A stretch of DNA of 64,000 bases from Bacillus sp. FJAT-27225. GTDB lineage: Bacteria > Bacillota > Bacilli > Bacillales > Cytobacillaceae. The notes under the pieces are model-generated. The model was not told the origin of the DNA and searched no databases. It saw only the letters and a program-made list of their open reading frames with translations. The position numbers were made by a program, and so were the translations under genes. Shown here in pieces: positions 7,872-15,553 of this stretch (position 1 is its first letter; the number at the start of each line of letters is the position of its first letter). Location: positions 918,467 through 982,466 of the forward strand of contig NZ_MAYU01000012.1 of the NCBI RefSeq assembly GCF_001685025.1, given 5' to 3'.

Positions 7872-9197
7872 ATGATATTTAAAAAACAAAGAAATAACAA
7901 GAATGGAGAAGAAATAAAACAAGATAACTTTTCTCCTATCGAAAGCATGAAGAGAGGCACAAAAAACTCGATTAGACGATGGAAGTTTATGGTCTGGACA
8001 TTGTTGATGCTGATTGCACTGTCAGCTTCTGGCTATGGTGCATTAAGTTATGCTTCAACTCCTTCTTTTTGTGCAAACTGCCATGAAATAACACCCCAGC
8101 TTGCAACATATGAAGCAAGTGCCCACAATCAAATTAAATGTACTCAATGTCATATTAAGCTTGGGGGAAAAAACCAGTTATTACATAAGATCGATGGAAT
8201 AAGAAATGTTTATACCCATATAACAGCCCCACCCGGGACTATCGTTCCGACAGTTACAGTATCAAACGAAAACTGCGAACAATGCCATTCCAAAAAACGG
8301 CTTGTTTCAGCAACCGGCGATCTTATTGTTAATCATGAAGGACATATTACTGAAGGGATTCCCTGTGTAACCTGTCATAGCGGCGTTGTACATGCAAAGG
8401 TTGTAGAACGAGGGATAAGTGACACCTCTTCGTATACATTCTGGACAACGGAAAACACCAAAAAATTGATTGAGGATAAAAATGTTAAACCAAATATGGG
8501 TACGTGTATTGACTGCCATGAAAAGGTCAACCTTGGTAAAAAGCCTTGGACCGATCCGAAGTACATTTTACCAGGAACAAATGACGGGATCTCAAAAAAT
8601 GCATATAACAACGATGATTCCCCGGAAGCAAGGGCAGGGGTGTTGGAAAGAACGTTGCCTGACAATAAACAAAAACTAATATTCGAAGCGATAAGCGGCC
8701 AAGAAAAAGAGGCAAAACTTTCAATGGAGTGCATGACCTGCCACAGGGAGATAAACACTCCAAAAAACCACGATAACAAGGCGTGGCAACAAAACCACGG
8801 CGATTCGGCAGTAAAGGAATTGGAGCAATGCTTGAATTGCCATAAAGATTCATTATGGATCAAAACATTGGAAAAACAGCATATAAAGACATTATTAAGT
8901 GAAAAAGATACGGAAAGTGTAAATAAAGACTGGTCAGTAGCTATAGAAGAAACACGAGGTAATTATTTCTGCAGTATCTGCCATGCCAACCGGCCTCAAA
9001 ACCATCTGGACCGTAATGACTGGCTTTACAACACACATCGCCTTGAATCATCGACCCCTGAAGAGAGAAAAGGCTGTTTTGTCTGTCATGATAATGAAAA
9101 GCCATTGAAAAACGAAACAAATGCTCCTTCGGATGTGTATTGTGACTTTTGCCATGAAGGGTTATTCCAAGGTGAAGCTGTTAAACGTAATTCCTAG
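7872..9197 (+). CDS. Decaheme NapC/NirT-type membrane cytochrome c
   Basis: A 441-residue protein with one N-terminal membrane anchor (about residues 38-61) and ten CXXCH heme motifs, the first CANCH at 67-71 and the second CTQCH at 90-94. The N-terminal part has the NapC/NirT quinol-dehydrogenase pattern: a heme right after the anchor, then SAHNQIKCTQCH. Such proteins take electrons from menaquinol and pass them outward. It is a close paralogue of the decaheme at 15554-16960 and shares the motif order GTCIDCH, ECMTCH, GCFVCHDNEKP and YCDFCH. It stands alone on the plus strand and converges on the cytochrome operon. No reductase catalytic subunit is nearby. The call as multiheme cytochrome is certain; the electron acceptor is unknown. 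Confidence 0.93.
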   Translation: MIFKKQRNNKNGEEIKQDNFSPIESMKRGTKNSIRRWKFMVWTLLMLIALSASGYGALSYASTPSFCANCHEITPQLATYEASAHNQIKCTQCHIKLGGKNQLLHKIDGIRNVYTHITAPPGTIVPTVTVSNENCEQCHSKKRLVSATGDLIVNHEGHITEGIPCVTCHSGVVHAKVVERGISDTSSYTFWTTENTKKLIEDKNVKPNMGTCIDCHEKVNLGKKPWTDPKYILPGTNDGISKNAYNNDDSPEARAGVLERTLPDNKQKLIFEAISGQEKEAKLSMECMTCHREINTPKNHDNKAWQQNHGDSAVKELEQCLNCHKDSLWIKTLEKQHIKTLLSEKDTESVNKDWSVAIEETRGNYFCSICHANRPQNHLDRNDWLYNTHRLESSTPEERKGCFVCHDNEKPLKNETNAPSDVYCDFCHEGLFQGEAVKRNS

Positions 9198-9207
9198 CTA
9201 ATTAGAG

Positions 9208-9244
9208 ATAAAGAGCTGGAGATGGCATATTTCCAGCTCTTTAA
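9208..9244 (+). terminator. Terminator of the plus-strand decaheme gene
   Basis: The stem AAAGAGCTGGA / TCCAGCTCTTT (9210-9242) lies just past the stop codon. The following T-run is short. Confidence 0.7.
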
Positions 9245-9270
9245 TCCTATTTAATTCCTTTAAGGAAAGT

Positions 9271-9321
9271 AAAAAAAGATGTGGTTGGGTCCTTGCGCGA
9301 ACCCCAAACACATCTTTTTTG
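9271..9321 (-). terminator. Terminator of the cytochrome operon
   Basis: The long stem AAAAAAGATGTG...CACATCTTTTTT with an inner GGGT/ACCC pairing gives a T-run on the minus strand, just past the pentaheme stop codon. It could also act on the plus strand. Confidence 0.75.
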
Positions 9322-9336
9322 TATCTTATCAGTTTT

Positions 9337-10467
9337 TTAGTTAGAAGAATTACTTAAATCAGAAACTGTTTCTTTAGTTGCCTTAGTAGTTTCTATTGTT
9401 GCTTCAGGTTGTTCGAGTACAGGATTCTCTCCAGTCACAGCAGTTTTTTCATCAGGGTTGCTTAAGCCAGTTCCCTCTGCTTGGCCGCTAGACGTTGGTG
9501 ATGGAGGGTTAGGCTTTTCAAGGATAGGCCGCTTTGGAGCATGAGCAGAACTCGTATACTTGTTTGTTCCATATCCATGGCATAAAGAGCATGATTTTAT
9601 GGTTTCACCTGAGTCATGCCCATTTCCATAATCGGCAATATCCCTAGGAAATATATATTCACCCTCTTTGTTCCTTAAATCAGAAAGATCTTTGTGACAG
9701 CTAATACAGAACTCTCTATCATTTGAAGAAGTGAACTCTTTTAACTTAAAGTTTGGATCATGTAGCTTATGGCATTTCGAGCAGGAAAGATGCCCGGAAG
9801 TCCCATCCTCCAAAGTAACGTAATGTCCAGATTCCTTATCTCCATAATATGTTCCAATCTCGTTTTCATGGCATTGGATGCATAACTTAAAATCATCCTT
9901 TGTTCCAGGGGATTTTGAATATGTTTGCTGTTGACCGTATTGCCCGCCTATTAACTGGTTTCCGGAAGCAATATGTGTACTGTGGCAAAACGAACAAGAA
10001 TTTGTATTTGCCATTACTGGGTCATGTATCCCCCCAATCTCGAAACTGACTGTTGCTGAGGAAAGCTGATTACCTTCCCCATCCAACACAATAATGGTGA
10101 TTCTATGCAACCTTACATCAAGCTTCATTTTTGTAAAGGACCATTCAATTACATCACCATTTCGTTTGAATTTTATTTCCCCTTCCAATGGGGTGATGTC
10201 TTTGCCTTCAGAGCTATCGAGATGGGGTTGTTCATCAATTACCTTAATTCTAATCTGATCGGAAGAACCTATATTCACAATCCTTCCGTTAAAATTTATA
10301 TTTGAATACTCAACAGTAGTATTTTCCTTGGGCGACAAAATTTCGATTTGGGGAGCTGCAGAAGTATAGACGATATTGGTGCCAATTATAACAAATAGAA
10401 GAATGCTTGTAAGGGTAAACAAAGTGAACCCGACTAGAAGTAATGGTTTGTTAGTTCTTCTGGCCAT
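9337..10467 (-). CDS. Membrane-anchored pentaheme cytochrome c with N-terminal beta-sandwich domain
   Basis: A 376-residue protein with a membrane segment at about residues 9-33. A likely Ig-like or cadherin-like beta domain follows (about 38-146), then five CXXCH motifs at 158-162, 196-200, 229-233, 254-258 and 293-297, of the doubled-CXXCH (cytochrome c7-like) kind. The last 65 residues are rich in Pro, Thr, Ser and Glu and are probably disordered, a form suited to crossing the wall. The start is the ATG with GGAGGG seven bases before it. It is the last gene of the minus-strand cytochrome cluster, 302 bases from the hexaheme gene. It is probably an outward electron relay; no close characterised homologue is recognised. 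Confidence 0.88.
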   Translation of the reverse strand: MARRTNKPLLLVGFTLFTLTSILLFVIIGTNIVYTSAAPQIEILSPKENTTVEYSNINFNGRIVNIGSSDQIRIKVIDEQPHLDSSEGKDITPLEGEIKFKRNGDVIEWSFTKMKLDVRLHRITIIVLDGEGNQLSSATVSFEIGGIHDPVMANTNSCSFCHSTHIASGNQLIGGQYGQQQTYSKSPGTKDDFKLCIQCHENEIGTYYGDKESGHYVTLEDGTSGHLSCSKCHKLHDPNFKLKEFTSSNDREFCISCHKDLSDLRNKEGEYIFPRDIADYGNGHDSGETIKSCSLCHGYGTNKYTSSAHAPKRPILEKPNPPSPTSSGQAEGTGLSNPDEKTAVTGENPVLEQPEATIETTKATKETVSDLSNSSN

Positions 10468-10688
10468 TGACTTACCCTCCTTTCAAGTGCTGTTAAGGTT
10501 ATTACTGGCTACCCAATTTTATTATATCAATGAGGATTACACTAACTATAACCCGAAAAGGAACACTTTTTGACAGTTTACCCTGGAAGGTTTTATAATT
10601 CCTAAAACCAATTTACTTTTTAAATATTTTCATTTATCAATGTTGGTAGATGAAATTAAGAAGCAATATGATAAACAAATATGTAAGA

Positions 10689-10724
10689 GAGTAAGGTGCT
10701 GTGCAGATGCACAGCACCTTACTC
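10689..10724. terminator. Perfect 16-bp stem-loop after the hexaheme gene
   Basis: GAGTAAGGTGCTGTGC, a four-base loop AGAT, then the exact reverse complement. The plus side is followed by GTTTTT; the minus side, which faces hexaheme transcription, lacks a T-run. It may act as a terminator or as a 3' stabiliser and processing block that keeps the hexaheme message abundant. Confidence 0.6.
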
Positions 10725-10737
10725 GTTTTTCTGGCTA

Positions 10738-10760
10738 ACATTTAGTGGGGCTAAATGTTG
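10738..10760. terminator. Second hairpin after the hexaheme gene
   Basis: The nine-base perfect stem AACATTTAG/CTAAATGTT around TGGGG lies ten bases past the hexaheme stop and precedes the larger stem-loop on the transcript. Confidence 0.45.
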
Positions 10761-10769
10761 TCTTTATTG

Positions 10770-12491
10770 CTAATAGCTCTTTGTTGATGGATCTGGAATC
10801 ATGCCATCTGGATGCAACTCATCACGGTTTGTGTTTTTCAGAGAAGCAGCCTTGGAACTGTTGTGGCAAGCCCAGCATCCTGATAGGTTGGTAAACTTCT
10901 TAAGTGCAGAAGATGGATTTTTGTCAAGCATGTATTCTTTAGCAACATCTTCAGTCCAGCCTTTACCTAGAGGAGCAGTATCGGCATTATAAGGCTTTTG
11001 CAAATCGTGTATTGTTGCACCATCAGCATCTACCATAATTTCAACATCAGATCCGTGTGCATAGTGGCAGCGTAAGCAAGTGTAGGAAGAGCTTGTAGTT
11101 GTATGTCCATAATACTTCTGGCCATTATAGTTCCCATGCTTGCTTGTAGATCCACCGGATGCGGTTAGGTAATCTGTATGGCATGTTGAACACCATTGAG
11201 ATACTTGAACTCCTGCACCGCCTGTTCCCCATAGAGCTGAAACATCATGCTTTGTTACAACATTTGATACGGCACCAGGAACTGCATCTAGCTTCAATTT
11301 CACTGCAAATGCACGGCCGATGTCGGCAGACAAGGCATTGTTTAGCAAGGTCTTACCCTCTGCAGTAACTGAGTATACCATACCTTTATCGTATTTGAAT
11401 TTTACTGGTGCGCCTACTTTTCCATTTTGATAGTCATTTTGGTCAATAACCACATTTGACCAATGATAAGCATCGTTCGCACCAGTAGTTGGGAAGTTCT
11501 TTATTGTACCATCAGCATTTAGAACTGAACTAATTTGATCTGCAGTAACTGTAAATAGCCTAGATTGATAGTTACGTCCGTTCGATGTTGCACTATAACC
11601 ATACAGCCATGGGCTAGTTGTTTTGTCATAACTATAAGTAGTATTACCATTAGTGGTAGTACTTTTTAATTCATAGACCATAATTATTACAGCATCACCC
11701 GGGATACTGTCATATGCTGTCGTTGATAAACCGTGGTTTAATTTTGTACCTCTAACCGCCCTGAACTTTGGAGAATCAGCAGATACCCCAGAGTTTCTGT
11801 CAGCATAGCTAACAACATCGATTTTAGCAGCCTTAATACCACCCTGTTCTGGAACAGTATTACCCATGTTGGCAGGATTATAATGCAACAAACGGTCGCT
11901 ATATGATCCATGTGGAGCATGACAGCTTGCACAAGTGAAATTACTACCCCAAGAAGCCGCATCATTGGACGCTTTATTCCCACCAGGTGCAGCTTTTACT
12001 TGTAATGCGCCTGTTGCCAAGTGAACACTCATATTGCCAGCGTGGCTACCGCCGAATGTTCCAGCTGTTGATTCAGAGTTAAAATAGTCTTTACCATTTT
12101 CAAAAACGTTATAAAAACCTAGTGTACCGTCATGGCAAGCTGTACATGTGTTGTAGGTGCTGTCTGCAAAAAGTAGTTGCTTTGCTTTTGCAGTATGCGT
12201 CTGGTGACAGCTTGCACAAGAGTTGGTGTTATTTTGGTAAGAGCCGTGTGTTTTTTGGTCTCCTGCGACTCCATGATTATCTCTCATGTCGGTAGACTTG
12301 ATAACCTGGTCAAAGGTGCTGCCGTCATTAGTGTTAATCCCGGAAGTCGTATTGTTGGCATTAGGATTGGCTGTCACAGCACTTGTTGCCGGAGCTGTTT
12401 TGTTATGCTCTGATTCTTCTGCATATGCTGCTATCGCAAAAATGCTCATCAACAAAAGGGTCAATAAAAAGCTTAAACTAAACCTTTTCAC
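10770..12491 (-). CDS. Exported hexaheme cytochrome c, resembles OmcS nanowire cytochrome
   Basis: A 573-residue protein with a classical signal peptide (cleavage likely after AYA, residue 24), no other membrane segment, and six CXXCH motifs at 92-96, 116-120, 187-191, 434-438, 472-476 and 539-543. There is a 240-residue heme-free stretch between hemes 3 and 4. The order and local sequence (CASCHAPHGSY, WCSTCHTD, CLRCHYAHGS) look like Geobacter OmcS, which has six hemes, a long insert after heme 3, and CSSCHDPHGKY, WCANCHTD and CLSCHRAHAS at hemes 3-5; that comparison is from memory. Extra His residues could serve as distal ligands. It starts at a GTG with GGGAGG nine bases upstream. NHL and TPR genes lie just upstream in the operon. 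That it forms filaments is inference. Confidence 0.9.
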   Translation of the reverse strand: MKRFSLSFLLTLLLMSIFAIAAYAEESEHNKTAPATSAVTANPNANNTTSGINTNDGSTFDQVIKSTDMRDNHGVAGDQKTHGSYQNNTNSCASCHQTHTAKAKQLLFADSTYNTCTACHDGTLGFYNVFENGKDYFNSESTAGTFGGSHAGNMSVHLATGALQVKAAPGGNKASNDAASWGSNFTCASCHAPHGSYSDRLLHYNPANMGNTVPEQGGIKAAKIDVVSYADRNSGVSADSPKFRAVRGTKLNHGLSTTAYDSIPGDAVIIMVYELKSTTTNGNTTYSYDKTTSPWLYGYSATSNGRNYQSRLFTVTADQISSVLNADGTIKNFPTTGANDAYHWSNVVIDQNDYQNGKVGAPVKFKYDKGMVYSVTAEGKTLLNNALSADIGRAFAVKLKLDAVPGAVSNVVTKHDVSALWGTGGAGVQVSQWCSTCHTDYLTASGGSTSKHGNYNGQKYYGHTTTSSSYTCLRCHYAHGSDVEIMVDADGATIHDLQKPYNADTAPLGKGWTEDVAKEYMLDKNPSSALKKFTNLSGCWACHNSSKAASLKNTNRDELHPDGMIPDPSTKSY

Positions 12492-12641
12492 GCTTAAAAA
12501 CCTCCCTTAATAAATCTTTCTTTTTCTCTCTTCTTTTTTCTCTATCTGTTCACTACCTGCTCTAGCTTAATTAATTTCCCTTCATCACCTCCCTAAAGTA
12601 TCAGTCTTTAAAAATGCCAGTTTAGTAACTTCTCCATTAAG

Positions 12642-13613
12642 CTAATTAAAGACTGAAACCCTTAAATTCAATGTATCTGTAATCAAAACATTGTCGTCAT
12701 CATCCAGGAATAGGCCGTTAGGCAACTGGAACTGGCCGTTCCCCTCGCCCATGGAACCGAATTGGAATACCTGCTCTCCTTCTTTGGTGAATCCATAGAC
12801 AATATGGGTTAGATTGCTGACAACATAAACGTATCCCCGGCTGTCTATTCCAATACCCCTAGGGTTTACGAAGTAAGATTCTCCCTGCCCATTCTTGGTT
12901 CCGTTAATAACCCTGACAAACTTTCCATCCTTATCAAACGCCTGAACCCGCTGGTTACCAGTATCGACAACATAGACATTTCCTTCTTTATCAGCAGTTA
13001 CCGCGTTAGGAGCCATGAATTCGCCCTCACCGGTTCCCGGTTTGCCAATTTCCTGCAATAATTTTCCTTGAAGATCGAATACCATTACCTTATTTTGCTG
13101 AATGTCGGTCACATATACTTTTTCATTGATGATCCTTAAACCAGCAGGGGAAGTAATTTTTTTGTCTTTTACAGACTGTTCGGCAAAGTATTTAATGAAT
13201 TTTCCCTTTTCATCAAATATAGAGATATTCCCATTATAAAGATCTGCTACAAATATATTGCCTTTGTTATCGGCAGAAATCCCGTAGGGGAATCTGAACT
13301 GTCCCGGTTTATTTCCTTCTTCGCCGAATTTATATAGAGGGGAGCCGGCAAGGTCGTAGACTACAATCCGTTTATTATTTGTATCGGTAACAAAAATGAA
13401 TGAGTTTGATTTCGTTACATCCATTGGTTTAGCTAATGAATCACCAAATTCGCTATCCAAATGTTGCTTAAATTGTGGCGCATCCGATGGGTTGATCACT
13501 GCTTGTAAACCTGTTGGGATATCACCCGAGTTGTTTATAAACAGAAAAGTAAAAACAGCTGCGGTTGAGACTGAAATAACAAGCATCAATATATAAACTG
13601 TCCGACGTTTCAT
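12642..13613 (-). CDS. NHL-repeat six-bladed beta-propeller protein, membrane anchored
   Basis: A 323-residue protein with an N-terminal hydrophobic segment (about residues 7-27), so anchored or secreted. Six NHL-type repeats of 42-47 residues follow, with units such as FRFPYGISADNKGNIFVADL and VYVVDTGNQRVQAFDKDGKF. NHL propellers bind proteins or peptides and are common partners of extracellular cytochromes; an NHL gene is also annotated beside omcS in Geobacter sulfurreducens, as far as recalled. It starts only a few bases after the TPR stop codon and precedes the hexaheme gene, so a role in assembly or export of the hexaheme protein is a reasonable guess. No enzyme motif is seen. Confidence 0.88.
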   Translation of the reverse strand: MKRRTVYILMLVISVSTAAVFTFLFINNSGDIPTGLQAVINPSDAPQFKQHLDSEFGDSLAKPMDVTKSNSFIFVTDTNNKRIVVYDLAGSPLYKFGEEGNKPGQFRFPYGISADNKGNIFVADLYNGNISIFDEKGKFIKYFAEQSVKDKKITSPAGLRIINEKVYVTDIQQNKVMVFDLQGKLLQEIGKPGTGEGEFMAPNAVTADKEGNVYVVDTGNQRVQAFDKDGKFVRVINGTKNGQGESYFVNPRGIGIDSRGYVYVVSNLTHIVYGFTKEGEQVFQFGSMGEGNGQFQLPNGLFLDDDDNVLITDTLNLRVSVFN

Positions 13614-13615
13614 TG

Positions 13616-14311
13616 TTATTCACCCTCTGTTTTGATTTCTTTATTTATGCGGTCCAAAGCTGCTGTTGCGTCTTCAAATAAGGGATCAAATTGCAATGCA
13701 TCTTTATAAATGTCGGCGGCGATTTTTAATTCACCCTTTGCTTCTGCAACCATACCAATTTGATAAATGATGTCTGCATTAGCTGGGTTCAATTTATTCG
13801 CTGACTCAAGAGCTTTCGTTGCTTCTTCATACATCTTCAAATGCCGGTAAGTAATCCCCAGCTGGACATGCCCTTTGAAATCCTTGGGAGCTATTTCAAC
13901 CGCTTTATTAAAAACTAGTAACGCATCATTGAAATACTCTTCATCTAGATAAACTAGGCCAAGATTGTAATAGGCATCATAATATTTTTTGTCCTGGTCA
14001 ATAACATATTGAAGTTCCTGGATTGCCTTTTTATTTTCCCCTTTCAAAAAGTGCGTATATCCAAGAATAACGCGGTTTTCCAGGTTGGCCGGATCCACTC
14101 TTACTCGCTCTTTATAGTACTCCAGCTGTTCATTTACCTTTTTCATGTCTATATCATTCCAAAAATAAAAGTGGCCAATTGCGTAACCTGTACCCGAGGT
14201 AAGGGCGAAGGTAAGAAAAATTAGAAGAATACTTTGAAATATAGTAAACGTTTTAGGTTTATTCTTTTGTTTGGTTTCATTAACTGGTTGGGGAATGTTT
14301 TCTGTATCCAT
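13616..14311 (-). CDS. Membrane-anchored TPR protein
   Basis: A 231-residue protein. A cytosolic basic N-terminus is followed by a membrane segment at about residues 27-48 and then three to four tetratricopeptide repeats (for example YYDAYYNLGLVYLDEEYFND and GHVQLGITYRHLKMYEEATK), probably facing outward. TPR domains of this type in cytochrome c maturation (CcmH/NrfG-like) hold apocytochromes for heme attachment, so an assembly role is plausible but not shown. It lies between the dodecaheme and NHL genes with gaps of about 20 and 2 bases and is clearly co-transcribed. Confidence 0.88.
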   Translation of the reverse strand: MDTENIPQPVNETKQKNKPKTFTIFQSILLIFLTFALTSGTGYAIGHFYFWNDIDMKKVNEQLEYYKERVRVDPANLENRVILGYTHFLKGENKKAIQELQYVIDQDKKYYDAYYNLGLVYLDEEYFNDALLVFNKAVEIAPKDFKGHVQLGITYRHLKMYEEATKALESANKLNPANADIIYQIGMVAEAKGELKIAADIYKDALQFDPLFEDATAALDRINKEIKTEGE

Positions 14312-14331
14312 AAGTACTACCCCTTTCTTGG

Positions 14332-15525
14332 TTAGAGTTCTTCTTCTCTATAGCGATTAAAGCTATGGCAGTTTTCACACGTTGCTTCGACATGGCATTG
14401 TGTACAAGTGGCATCATACTTTTGATTTTCTCGGATTGGAACAGGGTGACTCTTCTTCCACTCCCTTTTATGGGAGCTGGGATGACAAGAAGAGCAAGCT
14501 ACATTCGTTACAGGAGTCTCACTGGCTATCTTATTATCATGGCAGGTTAAGCAATTATCCTTATCTTCAGCTAATCTCCCATGATTCATCTGGAAGTGGG
14601 ATTGTTTGTGGCTCTTCGGACGTTCCCCATGGCAATCTTTGCAAAAAGTATTTGTTTTTGCGTATTGAGGCACTGTGACGTTATTACTGTCGGCTTTTTC
14701 GTCGTTCAAGTACTTTGTATAGCTTAAGCTTTCTTTAAACAGGTCATATTTCTCACTGGACATATATGAATGACATCTTTCGCATTTTGGCAGTTCAGAA
14801 GTTTCTATTTTTCCGTGGCCGCCATTTTTAAATTCATTGGTTTTATGGTCCTCTGGAAACATCGATGTCTGATGGCAGGCTTCACATTCCAGTGGTGCTT
14901 TTCTAACTTCATGGCATTCCATGCACGTATCCATTTGCGGCCTTGTATACTTGGTCTCTGCCATTAAACGCTGTCCTTGGACCTCAGTCCACCTACTATA
15001 GTCACTTTTGTAGGTGACTTTTCGATCAGCTATCTTTCCATGCGCAACTCCACTATGACATTGCGCACATTCTATACCTTCATTTTTATGTTTATCATGA
15101 GGAATGATAATATCCCCGGATGGTGTGACCTCTCTCTTGAATACATTGTGACATTTTTCACATGCACTATCTGGTATATCCTTTGGCATTCGTATTGGTG
15201 CGGTATATGTTTGTGTCTGTTTTTTGTACAGTTCGACAATTCCGTTCCCTTTTGCTTTTACTAGATTATCGACCCCTGGTTCGATATGGCAGCTTTCGCA
15301 ATCTACTTCACCGTGGGAGGACGCCTTCCAGGTGTAGTACTCCGGTTTCATTTCATGACAGGATGAGCAGAATTTGGAACTGGATGTTGCTTCTAGCCCT
15401 ATTAATCCAATTGAGAAGAATAGGGCCAGAAACAACAGGGTTAACGTCATGATTTTAAAAATCGTATTGCGAAAACGTGGAGGGGCCGGAAGTTCGTTCT
15501 GCTGTTGTTGTTCATTTTCTTCCAT
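14332..15525 (-). CDS. Dodecaheme NapC/NirT-type membrane cytochrome c
   Basis: A 397-residue protein with one N-terminal membrane anchor (about residues 22-45) and twelve CXXCH motifs, the first CSSCH at 53-57 and the last two CTQCH and CENCH near the C-terminus. Like its neighbours it begins with the NapC/NirT layout (FCSSCHEMKPEYYTWKASSH). It contains no residues suggesting a catalytic heme (CXXCK), so it is probably an electron conduit and not a nitrite reductase. It sits 28 bases after the operon's decaheme gene. The heme count is seen directly; the path of electrons is inferred. Confidence 0.93.
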   Translation of the reverse strand: MEENEQQQQNELPAPPRFRNTIFKIMTLTLLFLALFFSIGLIGLEATSSSKFCSSCHEMKPEYYTWKASSHGEVDCESCHIEPGVDNLVKAKGNGIVELYKKQTQTYTAPIRMPKDIPDSACEKCHNVFKREVTPSGDIIIPHDKHKNEGIECAQCHSGVAHGKIADRKVTYKSDYSRWTEVQGQRLMAETKYTRPQMDTCMECHEVRKAPLECEACHQTSMFPEDHKTNEFKNGGHGKIETSELPKCERCHSYMSSEKYDLFKESLSYTKYLNDEKADSNNVTVPQYAKTNTFCKDCHGERPKSHKQSHFQMNHGRLAEDKDNCLTCHDNKIASETPVTNVACSSCHPSSHKREWKKSHPVPIRENQKYDATCTQCHVEATCENCHSFNRYREEEL

Positions 15526-15553
15526 AAGACTGTCCCTCCATTATGAGTTTTGG

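Larger units (their letters stand above)
10468..10769. other. Gap between hexaheme and pentaheme genes
   Basis: About 300 bases with two hairpins (10689-10724 and 10738-10760) just past the hexaheme stop and an AT-rich remainder. The pentaheme gene may therefore have its own promoter here, but no confident -35/-10 pair was seen. Confidence 0.5.
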
